From: CAMDPA01 sp963825625
Lineage (GTDB): Bacteria; Pseudomonadota; Alphaproteobacteria; Rhizobiales; Hyphomicrobiaceae
Assembly (NCBI GenBank): GCA_963825625.1
Contig: CAWGUF010000012.1
Location: 1-64,000 of the forward strand
DNA: 64,000 nt
Direction of reading: 5' to 3'
Part shown: one piece after another, positions 9,634-18,506 of the stretch
How the letters are laid out: each line of letters opens with the position of its first letter
Numbering within the stretch: the stretch's first letter is position 1
Translations under genes and position numbers: made by a program
The notes under the pieces: generated by a model
Told to the model about the DNA's origin: nothing
Database searches by the model: none
The model's input: the letters and a program-made list of their open reading frames with translations, nothing else

Positions 9634-9660
9634 AGGGTCGGATCGGGCAGGTCCGACCCT
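9634..9660 (+). terminator. Hairpin terminator after the TAXI receptor gene
   Basis: A 9-bp perfect inverted repeat (AGGGTCGGA and TCCGACCCT around a 9-base loop) starts 9 bases after the TAXI receptor stop. There is no clear T-run, so Rho-independent action is only likely. Confidence 0.5.
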
Positions 9661-9681
9661 CGGCCGCAGCTTGCTGGCATC

Positions 9682-10545
9682 ATGGAACAAACCATCACAT
9701 TCCAGTCGGATGGCCTCACCCTGGCGGGCCTGCTCGGCCCACCGGAGCAAGGCTCGGCCGGACCGCACCCGGCTGTCGTGGTGATGCACGGCTTCGGCGG
9801 CCACAAGGACGGGCCGCAGCAACGCTGGTCCGCACCGTTCTACCGCAGTCTCGGCTTCGCGACGCTGCGCTTCGATTTCCGTGGCTGCGGCGACAGCGAG
9901 GGCCGTCGCGGCCGCATTGTCCCCCGCGAGGAGGTCGCTGATGCGATCGCCGCTTTTCGGTTTCTCGCGAACCAGCCTGGCATTGACGCCAATCGCATCG
10001 CGTTGAGCGGGACGAGCTACGGCGCTACCGTGGCCGTCGCCGCGGCAGCACGCGAAGCCGGTATTGCTGCCGTCATCGCGCAGGGCGGCTGGGGCAACGG
10101 CGAGCGCATGTTCCGGCGCCTGCACCGGACGCCGGCAGCCTGGGAGAGATTTCAGTCTCTGTTGGCGGAAGGCCGACGCCGCAAGGCCGCGGGTGACGAT
10201 ACGATGACCGCGCACCGCTATGATCTCATTCCGGTGCCTGACCGGTTGCGCAACAACATCGATCCGCGCTCGATTTTCGAATTCCACATCGACACCGGGC
10301 TGGAGACATTCGCATTCAATGCGGCGGACGAGATCAGCGGCATGGCGCCTCGGCCGATCCTGCTCATCCACAGCGCCGACGACGACGTGATCCACGCCGA
10401 AGGGTCCTGGGATCTGTTTGCCGCCGCGCCGCAGCCGGCCGACCTCGCCATTGTCTCAGGTGTCGACCACTTCATGTTCGGCGAAGGCGATTCACGCGTC
10501 GCCAACCTGATCCGCGACTGGCTCGGTCGCTATCTTCCCGCTTAG
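9682..10545 (+). CDS. Alpha/beta hydrolase, dienelactone hydrolase/peptidase-like
   Basis: The 287-residue cytoplasmic protein has the alpha/beta hydrolase order: oxyanion region VVVMHGFGGHKDG, strand RFDFRGCGDSEG, nucleophile elbow GTSYGA with Ser, acid HSADDDVIHAEGS and His in SGVDHFMFGEGD. The long spacing and the inserted helices resemble S9/S15-type or BAAT-like esterases more than classical lipases. No signal peptide is visible. It follows the TAXI receptor by 57 bases but lies beyond a hairpin. Together with the TRAP genes it may serve the hydrolysis of an imported ester or amide; that is inference from position only. Confidence 0.8.
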   Translation: MEQTITFQSDGLTLAGLLGPPEQGSAGPHPAVVVMHGFGGHKDGPQQRWSAPFYRSLGFATLRFDFRGCGDSEGRRGRIVPREEVADAIAAFRFLANQPGIDANRIALSGTSYGATVAVAAAAREAGIAAVIAQGGWGNGERMFRRLHRTPAAWERFQSLLAEGRRRKAAGDDTMTAHRYDLIPVPDRLRNNIDPRSIFEFHIDTGLETFAFNAADEISGMAPRPILLIHSADDDVIHAEGSWDLFAAAPQPADLAIVSGVDHFMFGEGDSRVANLIRDWLGRYLPA

Positions 10546-10550
10546 ACTTT

Positions 10551-10692
10551 TTCCGACTTATTTGGAAGCGCTCCAGGCCGCGACTGCGGCCCGGCGCTGG
10601 TGCGCCGCCCCCGCGGAGTGCCCGGCCTTCAGGCCGGCACGGCACGTGAGCGAGAAGAACAGATCGATTCCGCCTGAGGCGGAAACGATCTA
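10551..10692. repeat. Dispersed intergenic repeat D, copy 1
   Basis: The stretch shares its left part (TTCCGACTT, GGAAGCGC, CAGGCCGCGA) and right part (CAGATCGATTCCGCCT, AGGCGGAAACGATCT) with 35476-35700. It contains nested hairpins, for example GATCGATTCCGCCT against AGGCGGAAACGATC and GCCGGCCTTCAGGCCGGC-like arms. Both copies begin just after the stop of a plus-strand gene. No coding potential is seen. Confidence 0.8.
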
Positions 10693-10767
10693 GACGAGCC
10701 AGGATGATCCTGCGCGCCGATACGCACCCATTGCTCTGCTTTTATCGTAAGCTGAGGTGTGACCCGG

Positions 10768-11529
10768 CTATGATGCAGCACCCTGCAACCGTGAAGCTCC
10801 AGCTCCCAGCGGCAGAGAACCAAGGCGCGGCTCGCACGCATCGATCCAGGCCATTGCGCGATCCCAGTCGGACAGCGGCAGCTTGCCGTGGTTGGCGTAG
10901 AAATAGTCGAACTTCGCCGCCGTCAGTGTCGCGCGCATATCGGCCAGTTGCGGTGCCTTGCCTGTTACGCGAAATACGCCGCATCCATGGTCGATCAGTA
11001 CGATGCGAAAGTCGATGCCATCGGTTGCAGCGAGTTCGAAGGCAAGCTTCCAGACGTCGCCTGTCCATCTGTCCTTGAGGCGCGGAACGTGCTGATCGCG
11101 CCACGTGGAGGGCAGCATGTCGTGGAATGCGATCCAGCCGCCATCGTTCAGGCTGGCCATGGCATTGATCGCATCGGCCCTGACCTGCTCATAGGTATGC
11201 AGCCCATCGATGAACACGACATCGAACTTGCGCGTGTTTTGCGCAAAGAACGCGTCCGATGTCATGCGCAGCGTTCCCCCCTCGACGGGATCGACGCCGG
11301 TTTTGTCCGTAATCGGAAGAGCGCTGAACAGCGAGTTGTCGGCGCAGCCGATCTCCAGGTAGGCGCAGTTCGGCGTGCGGCTGACCAATGCGTTGACCAG
11401 AGCCACCCTGTTGAACGGTACCGCGTGCCAATTCCACGCGATCATCTCGTCGAATTGATACTCGCGCAGCCGATAGTGGTCCAGGGTGCGCGTCACGAAG
11501 TTCCGCTTAGGGGCACGATCGGCCGACAT
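10768..11529 (-). CDS. Class I SAM-dependent methyltransferase (Methyltransf_24-like)
   Basis: The 253-residue product has the SAM-binding motif I, AYLEIGCADNSLFSALP, an acidic position at GVDPVEGG and the strand-4 motif FDVVFIDGLHTYEQVRAD, typical of Methyltransf_24 proteins found near glycan and natural-product genes. A later WIAFHDMLP matches the post-motif. It has no signal or membrane segment. The acceptor is unknown. It stands alone between repeat D and the TRAP permease. The start at 11529 is the only clear ATG before the SAM domain, and the N-terminus RTLDHYRLREYQF is intact. Confidence 0.75.
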   Translation of the reverse strand: MSADRAPKRNFVTRTLDHYRLREYQFDEMIAWNWHAVPFNRVALVNALVSRTPNCAYLEIGCADNSLFSALPITDKTGVDPVEGGTLRMTSDAFFAQNTRKFDVVFIDGLHTYEQVRADAINAMASLNDGGWIAFHDMLPSTWRDQHVPRLKDRWTGDVWKLAFELAATDGIDFRIVLIDHGCGVFRVTGKAPQLADMRATLTAAKFDYFYANHGKLPLSDWDRAMAWIDACEPRLGSLPLGAGASRLQGAAS

Positions 11530-11749
11530 GACTTCTCCGTGGATAATTGCTGCAGCGCATGCCGCGTGCGAGCCGCGTGGCTACCGACCGGGCGATGCTG
11601 CCCAGAGCCGCCAGCGAGTCAAGTCGATCCGGGAACTTATCCAAGATAATGTTGGATCAGGCAGTACGAACGACGGCTTCGTGAAGACCACTCCCCGGCA
11701 ACGGTCTCCAGCAGCGGCTGGCCGTCCTGGTAAGGCGCGGCCGATCGTG

Positions 11750-13721
11750 TCAACACGTTGTCACGACGTCGCGGGGCGGCGCACGTAGTTGGCGACCGAT
11801 AGCCGCAGCGCCCGCCACGATACTTGCTGCGAGCACCGACAGATTCGCGGTATCGGCGGCAAGCGGCGTCAGCATGATCGCCGCGCCGGAGGCGACGAGA
11901 AACACCCGCACCAGCGGGCCGACGGGACCGAATAGAAAGCCCACGGCACCCCACGACAGCACCATGACCCCGATCAGGCACTTGATGATCGTCCCGACGA
12001 TCTCGACCGCCGAGCCCTCCAGCACGAGCCCCGGTTGATAGACCATGACGAACGGCACGACATAGGCGACGATACCGAGCCTGACGCCCGTCCAGCCCGA
12101 TCGCCACAGGTCTGCCTGGGCGATCGATGCGGCAGCGAACGTGGCCAGCGCCACTGGTGGCGTGACCATCGACATCATCCCGAAATAGAACAGGAACAGG
12201 TGCGCAGCGATCGGCACCACACCCATTTCCGACAGCGCTGGCCCGACGAGCACCGCAAGCATCACGTAGATGATGCCCGTCGGCATCCCCATCCCCAGGA
12301 TGATGCACACCACCGCCGTCAGCAGCAGCAGGTAGATCTTCACGTTGCCGGCGATTTCCAGGAGCAGCAGCGAGAAATTGAACGACAGCCCGGAGATCTG
12401 CAGTGCACCGATCACAAGGCCGGCAATCAGTGTAATCGCGGCGAGGTCGAGGATCGTGCGCCCGGTATACCGCAGCGCGTCGAGGAGGCCCGCCAGCGTC
12501 GGACGCGTCGCCTTCGAGAGCATGCCGACGCAGATTGTCGCCACCACCGCCAGCATGGCAAACTCCTGCGGCTGCCACCCCTCCCAGATCAGCGTATAGA
12601 GCAGTGCAATGATCGGTACCGCGAACACCCATCCGGTCTTCATCACCACGCCCCACCCAGGAATGGCCTCGGCCGGCAATCCCTTGATGCCGCGCCGCGC
12701 GGCTTCCAGGTCGACCTGGGTGAACAGCGCAACGTAATAGAGCAGCGCCGGCACGATTGCCGCCAGCACCACCTCCGCGTAGCTGATCTGCAGGAAGTCC
12801 GCGATCAGGAAGGCGGTGATGCCCATCACCGGCGGCATGATCTGACCACCCGTTGAAGCCACCGAACTCGATCGCCGCTGCGAGGTGGGACGGGTAGCCG
12901 TTCTTCTTCATCATGGGAATGGTGATCGGCCCATCCATCACCACGTTGGACACCGCGCTGCCGGACACCGTGCCGAACAGCGTGGAGGCGATCACCGCCA
13001 CTTTGGCCGGGCCGCCGCGCAGCCTGCCCATCGTCACCAGCGCGAAATCGGTCAGCGCCTGGTCGCCGCGCGCCGCATACAGCACGCGGCCGAACAGGAT
13101 GAACGGAATGATGATCGTCGCCGTAACCGCCAGCGGTGTGCCCAGCATCCCGTTGGAATCGAGATAAAGATAGATGCCGAGCCGCTCCCAGGACGGCGAT
13201 GGCACATTCAGCAGTCCCGGAAAAAGGTGCGAGAACTTTGCATAGCCCATCGCCAGGAGTGCGAGGATGATCAGTGTCCAGCCTGTCATCCGCCGCGTTG
13301 CCTCGATCACGAGCAGCACGGCAATCCCACCCAGAATGTAGCGCACCGGGTGCAGCGTGCCCATGTCGAACACGATCTCGCGATAGAACACCGCCACATA
13401 ACCGCCCGCGACGAGCGATAACGCCGCCCCGATCCAGTCGTGCCAGGGAACGCTACGGCTGCTCTCGCCTCTCCAGGCCTTGACGCCGATGAATATTGCC
13501 ACCAGCGACAGCGTCATGATCAGCGCGAGGAACTGCTCCTTGAACAGCGGCACGGGCGAAAAGTGCTGCAGCTCCACTGCCCACGCCGCACCCAGCAGCG
13601 TGATCGAGATCACCAACGCGGTCTCTAGCACGCCAAGCATGCCAGGCAAGTTCCTGAACTTGCCGGTTTCGTCCGCCTGCAGCGGCAGATCGATCTTGGG
13701 CGCTGAATCGGTGTTGGTCAT
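11750..13721 (-). CDS. TRAP transporter fused permease, 4TM/12TM (one frameshift)
   Basis: The first part (MTNTDSAPKIDLPLQADETG on) holds the small DctQ-like unit and the start of the large DctM unit, with FGTVSGSAVSNVVMDGPITI. The second part continues with STGGQIMPPVMGITAFLIAD, GMGMPTGIIYVMLAVLVGP and MMSMVTPPVALATFAAAS, all DctM signatures. They are joined by removing one extra T at about 12865, which restores SVASTGGQIMPP. The total of about 655 residues matches fused TRAP-TAXI permeases. It probably works with the TAXI receptor at 8626. The start at 13721 follows a weak site; an in-frame start at 13829 would add 36 unlikely residues. Confidence 0.88.
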
Positions 13722-13877
13722 CGCTACGCCTCGCGCCCAGTCCTTGCATGCGTGAATGCCGGCCAGGCCTTGTCGCCCGTACCCCCCTTGGTCTCGCGCA
13801 CTTCTAGGTGATCGCAGGCCGCGGCGCAATTGGCCCGCCCCGCAGGCTACGGTTTTGCCAGGCCGGACTTGTTCGCC

Positions 13878-15242
13878 TCACTCGGCCGCGACGTTGATCT
13901 TTCGCAACCCGGCCGGCGACCAGGGTGGGCGCGGCAACCCGAGATTGCCGCGCAGCGTGGTCGCCTCGTATGCCGTGCGATAGAGCCCGCGCCGCTGCAA
14001 CTCGGGCAGCACGAGGTCGATGAAGCGCTGCAGGTCGCGCGGATAAAGGGGTGGCATGACGTTGAAGCCGTCGCAGGCCTTTTCCCTCACCCAGTGCTCC
14101 ATATGATCGGCCACGTCGGTCGGTGATCCGATGACAATGCCGTGGCCGCGACCGGCAGCGAAGTGCTTGTAGAGTTGGCGCAGCGTGATGCCGGGCGTCT
14201 TCGCGATCTGCTCGTTCACCAGCTGGGCCCGGCTGCCACCGCGCGCCGTGATGGGAAGCTCAGGCACCGGATCATCGGGTTGATGCCGCGAGAGATCGTA
14301 GTCCAGCCGCTGCGACAGCAACGCGAGCCCCATCACCGGATCGATGAGATCCTGCAGCTCCTCGAACTCGGCCTCTGCCTGCGCCCGCGTCTCCGCCACC
14401 TGCACCATCAGACCCGGCATGATCTTCAGGCTGTCGGGGTGCCGCCCATAGGCCGCCATGCGGCCTTTGACGTCGGCGTAGTATTCCTGAGCATTCTCCA
14501 GATGCTGCTGCGCGGCGAAAATGACCTCCGCCGTCGCAGCCGCCAGCTCGCGGCCATCCTCCGACGCCCCGGCCTCCACCATCACCGGCTCGCCCTGCGG
14601 CGACGGCGGTACGATGAGCGGCCCCCTGACCTTGAAGAACTCGCCCTCGTGTTCCAGCACGAACAGCTTTTCCGGATCGAAGAACTGCCCTGACTTCGGA
14701 TCCCGCACGTAGGCGCCTTCGCCCCAGGAGTTCCACAGCCCCCGCACCACGTGCGCGAACTCCCACGCCATCCGATAGCGCTTGGACTTCTCGACGTGCT
14801 CCTCGTGGCCGAAGCTCTGCGCGGCGTTCTTGTTGTTGGTGGTGATGAGGTTCCAGCCGGCTCGCCCGCCGCTGGCGAGATCGAGGCCGGCAAATCGGCG
14901 GGCAAGGAAATACGGCTGGTCGTAGGTCGTGCTGGAGGTGCAGACGAGGCCTATATGCTTCGTGTGCTGGGCTATCGTCGCCATCACGGTCATCGGCTCG
15001 ATCCAGGAGCCCGCCGCATCGTGGCTCATCGCCTCCAGCGGCCCGCGCCAGAACGTCAGCGAATTGGCCATGAAGAACATGTCGAACAACCCGCGTTCTG
15101 CCAGTTGCGCGAGATTGACGATGCAGCCGACGTCAGCGTCGAAGTCGGGGCGGGCGTCGGGATGGCGCCACGCCGCCATGTGCTGGCCACCACCCGGCCA
15201 ATAGAACATGCCGAGTTTCATGTGGTCGGACTGCTTGGACAT
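13878..15242 (-). CDS. LLM-class flavin monooxygenase, NtaA/SnaA/DszA/DmoA family
   Basis: The protein of about 455 residues, with a start at 15242 behind CTGGAGGAGGAGAGC, opens KLGMFYWPGGGQHMAAWRHP. It shows LAQLAERGLFDMFFMANS, VMATIAQHTKHIGL, SGGRAGWNLITTNNKNAAQS and PVMVEAGASEDGREL, the order of the FMNH2-dependent NtaA/SnaA/DszA group (EDTA/NTA, pristinamycin, dibenzothiophene and dimethyl sulfide monooxygenases). It oxidises its substrate using reduced FMN from a separate reductase, which is not seen nearby. It is first in a minus-strand neighbourhood with a TauD-like dioxygenase and a MetE-like protein, which hints at organosulfur or methylated substrates. Confidence 0.87.
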   Translation of the reverse strand: MSKQSDHMKLGMFYWPGGGQHMAAWRHPDARPDFDADVGCIVNLAQLAERGLFDMFFMANSLTFWRGPLEAMSHDAAGSWIEPMTVMATIAQHTKHIGLVCTSSTTYDQPYFLARRFAGLDLASGGRAGWNLITTNNKNAAQSFGHEEHVEKSKRYRMAWEFAHVVRGLWNSWGEGAYVRDPKSGQFFDPEKLFVLEHEGEFFKVRGPLIVPPSPQGEPVMVEAGASEDGRELAAATAEVIFAAQQHLENAQEYYADVKGRMAAYGRHPDSLKIMPGLMVQVAETRAQAEAEFEELQDLIDPVMGLALLSQRLDYDLSRHQPDDPVPELPITARGGSRAQLVNEQIAKTPGITLRQLYKHFAAGRGHGIVIGSPTDVADHMEHWVREKACDGFNVMPPLYPRDLQRFIDLVLPELQRRGLYRTAYEATTLRGNLGLPRPPWSPAGLRKINVAAE

Positions 15243-15336
15243 GCTCTCCTCCTCCAGGCATTGGCCAACGCGTGGACCGGCGGCATCGGGCGTTGAGCAG
15301 CCAGATGCAGATGTCTGCCCCGGTCGGCCTTCTCGT

Positions 15337-16212
15337 TCAATACGGCACATCCCCTTCTATGCCCACACGGCGGAGCAGTCGGCGCTCGCCGGCTGGAAAG
15401 TCCGTACGCGCATGCTGCGTGCAGCGGTTGTCCCAGATCAGCAGATCACCCAGCTGCCACACGTGCTCGTAACTGTACGCGGGACGTTCGCACAAAGCCC
15501 ATAGCCGCTCCAGCAGCGCATCGCTCTCCCGCGCGTCCAGCCCGATGATGTCCTGGCTCATCAACCTGTTCACGAAAATCGCCTTGCGCCCGGTCTCCGG
15601 ATGGGTGCGCACCACAGGATGCACGGCGTGCGGGCCGGAGGTGGGATCGAACCGCCCCGTGCGCACTTGCGTGGCGTAGTCGAACGCGTTGATCGCCTTC
15701 AGCCCGTCGAGTTTCTGTTTGTCGGCTTCGCTCAGCGCATCGTAGGCCGTGGTGGCGTTGGCGAAAATCGTGTTTCCGCCCGTGCCCGGCAGCTCCACCG
15801 CAAACAGCGTTGCGCCCATCAGCGGCTTTTCGAGGAAAACGGAATTGGCATGGAACTGCAGCTCGCCATCAGGCAGCGTTCCGATCAGTTTGCCGTTCTC
15901 GCGCACGTTGGAAATCAGCATGACCCGCGGATCGGCATCGGGACGCTGGTCGACCCGCACCGCCGAGCGAGAGCCGACCGGCTCGCCGAAATAGGACGCG
16001 AAGCGGACCTGCTCGGCCTCCGTCAGTGTCTGCCCACGGAACAGCAGCACCTGGTGCTCCAGCCACGCCGCGCGTACCGCTGCGAGCGTGCTGTCACCGA
16101 GCGGCTGGGACAGATCCAGTCCGATCACCTCCGCACCGATAGCCGGCGACAATGTGCGGATCTGTAATGGCTGGGAGCCGCCTGCGCGCAGCGTGTCGGC
16201 TGTCATCGTCAT
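15337..16212 (-). CDS. TauD/TfdA-family Fe(II)/2-oxoglutarate dioxygenase with HxN in place of HxD
   Basis: The 291-residue protein, with a start at 16212 after GAGGAG, has the family order: SPAIGAEVIGLDLSQPL, LEHQVLLFRGQTLT, the first metal motif GELQFHANSVFLEKP, PGTGGNTIFANATTAYDAL, and the distal His and 2-oxoglutarate Arg in QHARTDFPAGERRLLRRV. In TauD/TfdA the first motif is H-x-D, but here it reads His121-Ala-Asn123 (codons CAT GCC AAT). The iron facial triad may therefore lack its carboxylate. Otherwise the fold looks complete. The substrate is unknown; relatives hydroxylate taurine, alkyl sulfonates or aryloxy acids. Confidence 0.83.
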   Translation of the reverse strand: MTMTADTLRAGGSQPLQIRTLSPAIGAEVIGLDLSQPLGDSTLAAVRAAWLEHQVLLFRGQTLTEAEQVRFASYFGEPVGSRSAVRVDQRPDADPRVMLISNVRENGKLIGTLPDGELQFHANSVFLEKPLMGATLFAVELPGTGGNTIFANATTAYDALSEADKQKLDGLKAINAFDYATQVRTGRFDPTSGPHAVHPVVRTHPETGRKAIFVNRLMSQDIIGLDARESDALLERLWALCERPAYSYEHVWQLGDLLIWDNRCTQHARTDFPAGERRLLRRVGIEGDVPY

Positions 16213-16275
16213 TGCCGTGATCTCCTCACACATCCACTTGCAGGTTGCACCCTGATGCAACGCCAGGGCAAGGCC

Positions 16276-17316
16276 TTACCCGATCTCCCGCCTGACGATG
16301 CCTGCGCCGTCCGCCAGCGCCTTCAGCTTTCCGAACGCAGTCGGGCGCGGCAGGTACTTCATCCCGCAATCGGGCGCCGCCACGAGCCGCTCTGCCGGCA
16401 CGTGCTGCAGCGCCGCCCGCAGGCGCGCTGCCACCGTCTCCGGCGTCTCGATGGCTTCACTGCCCAGGTCGATGACGCCGAGGATCACGTCCTTGCCGGC
16501 ATCGGTGATGTCCCGCAGCACTGCCAGGTCTATGTCCGGCTGTGCGCACTCGATCGAGATCTGATTGACGCCCGAGCCAGCCAGCTCGGCCAGAAACGCA
16601 TAGCCCTTGGGCTTTTCCTTCACCAGTTGCGCGTAGCCGAAGCACAGATGCACCGCGGTCGTCACCGAGAGCCCCTCCAGGGCCATGTCGATCGCCTTCA
16701 CTGCGAACCGCTTCGCCGCCTCAGGGTTGTTGCGCAGCCATGGCTCGTCGAGCTGGATCACGGCAGCGCCGGCCGCGGCGAGCGCATGCACTTCCCTGTT
16801 CACCGCCGCCGCAAAATCCATCGTCATCGCTTCCAGGTCGCCATAATGCTCGTCGACCACCTGCTGCGCCATCGTGAACGGCCCCGGCAGCGTGATCTTG
16901 ATCGTCCGGTCGGTATTGGCGCGCAGGAACGCGACGTCGCGCGCCTCCACGGGTCCCGGCCAGCGGATCGGCCCGACCACGCGCGGCACCGCGGTGGAGC
17001 GGCCAGCGCGCTGCGCGGCGATCATTGCCGGATTGTCGGTGTCGACACCGTCCAGCGCCGTGGCGAAGTGGTTGGAATAGCTCTCGCGCCGCATCTCGCC
17101 GTCGGAGATGATGTCGATGCCGGCCCGCTCCATGTCGCGGATCGCGATAAGCGTCGCATCGTCCTGCGCCTCGGCCAGCCATTCCTCACCCACCCGCCAC
17201 AGATCGGCGCGCCTGGTGCGCGGCACCGGCCCCGACATCAACAGCTTGCGATCGATCAGCCAGTCCGGCTGCGGGTAGCTGCCGACAACGGTGGTGGGGA
17301 TTAGCGGCAGGGGCAT
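16276..17316 (-). CDS. Cobalamin-independent methionine synthase-like protein (MetE C-terminal domain)
   Basis: The protein of about 346 residues begins LIPTTVVGSYPQPDWLIDRK, the hallmark of the MetE C-terminal catalytic domain found alone. It then has DIISDGEMRRESYSNHFATA, a TLPGPFTM turn, VIQLDEPWLRNN, a Zn-site His in AVHLCFGYA, QISIECAQPDIDL and a C-terminal Cys in AAPDCGMKYLPRPTA. Such short proteins lack the N-terminal folate-binding half and often act on alternative methyl donors or thiols. The next genes on this strand are a TauD-like and an LLM oxygenase. The start at 17316 is preferred over 17376, because it places VVGSYPQP near the N-terminus as in relatives. Confidence 0.85.
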   Translation of the reverse strand: MPLPLIPTTVVGSYPQPDWLIDRKLLMSGPVPRTRRADLWRVGEEWLAEAQDDATLIAIRDMERAGIDIISDGEMRRESYSNHFATALDGVDTDNPAMIAAQRAGRSTAVPRVVGPIRWPGPVEARDVAFLRANTDRTIKITLPGPFTMAQQVVDEHYGDLEAMTMDFAAAVNREVHALAAAGAAVIQLDEPWLRNNPEAAKRFAVKAIDMALEGLSVTTAVHLCFGYAQLVKEKPKGYAFLAELAGSGVNQISIECAQPDIDLAVLRDITDAGKDVILGVIDLGSEAIETPETVAARLRAALQHVPAERLVAAPDCGMKYLPRPTAFGKLKALADGAGIVRREIG

Positions 17317-17434
17317 GGAGAAGAGTCCTCTACTGCACTGTTGCCGCGCCTCCGGGCGCGATAAGCTCAGGGTCAAGGATCACGGTCGGCCCTGTCAAGG
17401 CCGGCCTCTCAATCGACGAGGAAAGGTATTCGTC

Positions 17435-18214
17435 ATGGATCTTGGCATTGCCGGCCGCACCGCGGTCGTGTGCGCATCGAGCCGCGGACTGGGGCGCGCC
17501 TGCGCCGAGGCGTTGGCCGCCGAGGGCGTCAACGTCGTCATCAACGGCCTCGATGCCGATCGGTTGGCCAACACGCTGAAAGAGATGCAGGCCAGGCACA
17601 AGGTCGAGGTAAAAGCCGTGCAGGCCGACATCACGACGAAGGACGGCCGCGACAAGCTGCTGGGCGTGTGCGCCGACCCCGATATTCTCGTCAACAACAA
17701 CAAGGGCCCCTCGCCCAAGGCGATTCTGGAGACCACGCACGAGGAATGGATGGGGGTGGTCGAGAGCAACATGGTCGCCGCCTTGATGCTCACCCAGGCC
17801 GTGCTGCCGACCATGCAGCAGCGCCAGTTCGGCCGCATCATCAACATCACCTCCGCGATGGTCACGACACCGCGCGCACACCAGGCGTTGTCTTCGGGCG
17901 CCCGCGCCGGTCTGACAGCCGTGATGAAGGGCATGAGCCGCGACTTCGCCAAGTATAACGTTACCTTCAACAACCTGCTGCCCGAGCGGTTCGATACCGA
18001 CCGCCAGAAGCAGCTCGCCGAGCGCATGATGAAGCTGAAAGGCTGGACGCGCGATGAGGCCCGCGCCGACCAGGTCTCGCAGATTCCCGCCGGCCGCTAC
18101 GGCCAGCCGTCCGAGTTCGGCGCCACCTGCGCCTTCCTGTGCTCCCAGCATGCCGGCTTCATCACCGGCATGAACATCCATCTCGACGGCGGCGCCTATC
18201 CCGCTCTGCTGTGA
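17435..18214 (+). CDS. Atypical short-chain dehydrogenase/reductase-like protein
   Basis: The 259-residue Rossmann protein follows AACGAGGAAAGG and has the cofactor loop CASSRGLGRACAEALAAEG, DILVNNNKGPSPKAI in place of NNAG, the catalytic-type Ser in GRIINITSAM and a C-terminal LDGG. The usual YxxxK active site is missing: the matching region reads RAHQALSSGARAGLTAVMKG, so there is no Tyr or Lys at the expected spacing after Ser140. A branch of SDR-like proteins has this GARxGLT sequence. It may bind NAD(P) but not reduce by the standard mechanism. It diverges from the MetE-like gene, 119 bases away. Confidence 0.78.
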   Translation: MDLGIAGRTAVVCASSRGLGRACAEALAAEGVNVVINGLDADRLANTLKEMQARHKVEVKAVQADITTKDGRDKLLGVCADPDILVNNNKGPSPKAILETTHEEWMGVVESNMVAALMLTQAVLPTMQQRQFGRIINITSAMVTTPRAHQALSSGARAGLTAVMKGMSRDFAKYNVTFNNLLPERFDTDRQKQLAERMMKLKGWTRDEARADQVSQIPAGRYGQPSEFGATCAFLCSQHAGFITGMNIHLDGGAYPALL

Positions 18215-18506
18215 GGCTGCCGCTCGCGGCGGAGGTGTTCCCGGCAGCAACTCCGCCCGGATGGTAAATTTTTTGGCTGGTCGCGAAATGATTGGCCCGG
18301 CAGAACCGCATGGCTACGCCACCCGAGATTGTATGCCGGGCCATTCGGCGACGGGTCAAATCCGGGCTTGATTTCCATCACAGACCGGGAGCGTGTTATC
18401 TGGCCCGACTGCTCCGCAACGTCTGCGTCGTTTCAGACTCGCAGTTGCAGGCGTCAGAGCTTGTGCCCAGATAGGGGCATGACATTACCTAGCTCAAGGC
18501 ACGACA

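Noticed and set aside
12035..13421. Long plus-strand frames across the TRAP permease
   Set aside because: They are antisense to well-supported DctM helices and Arg/His-rich.
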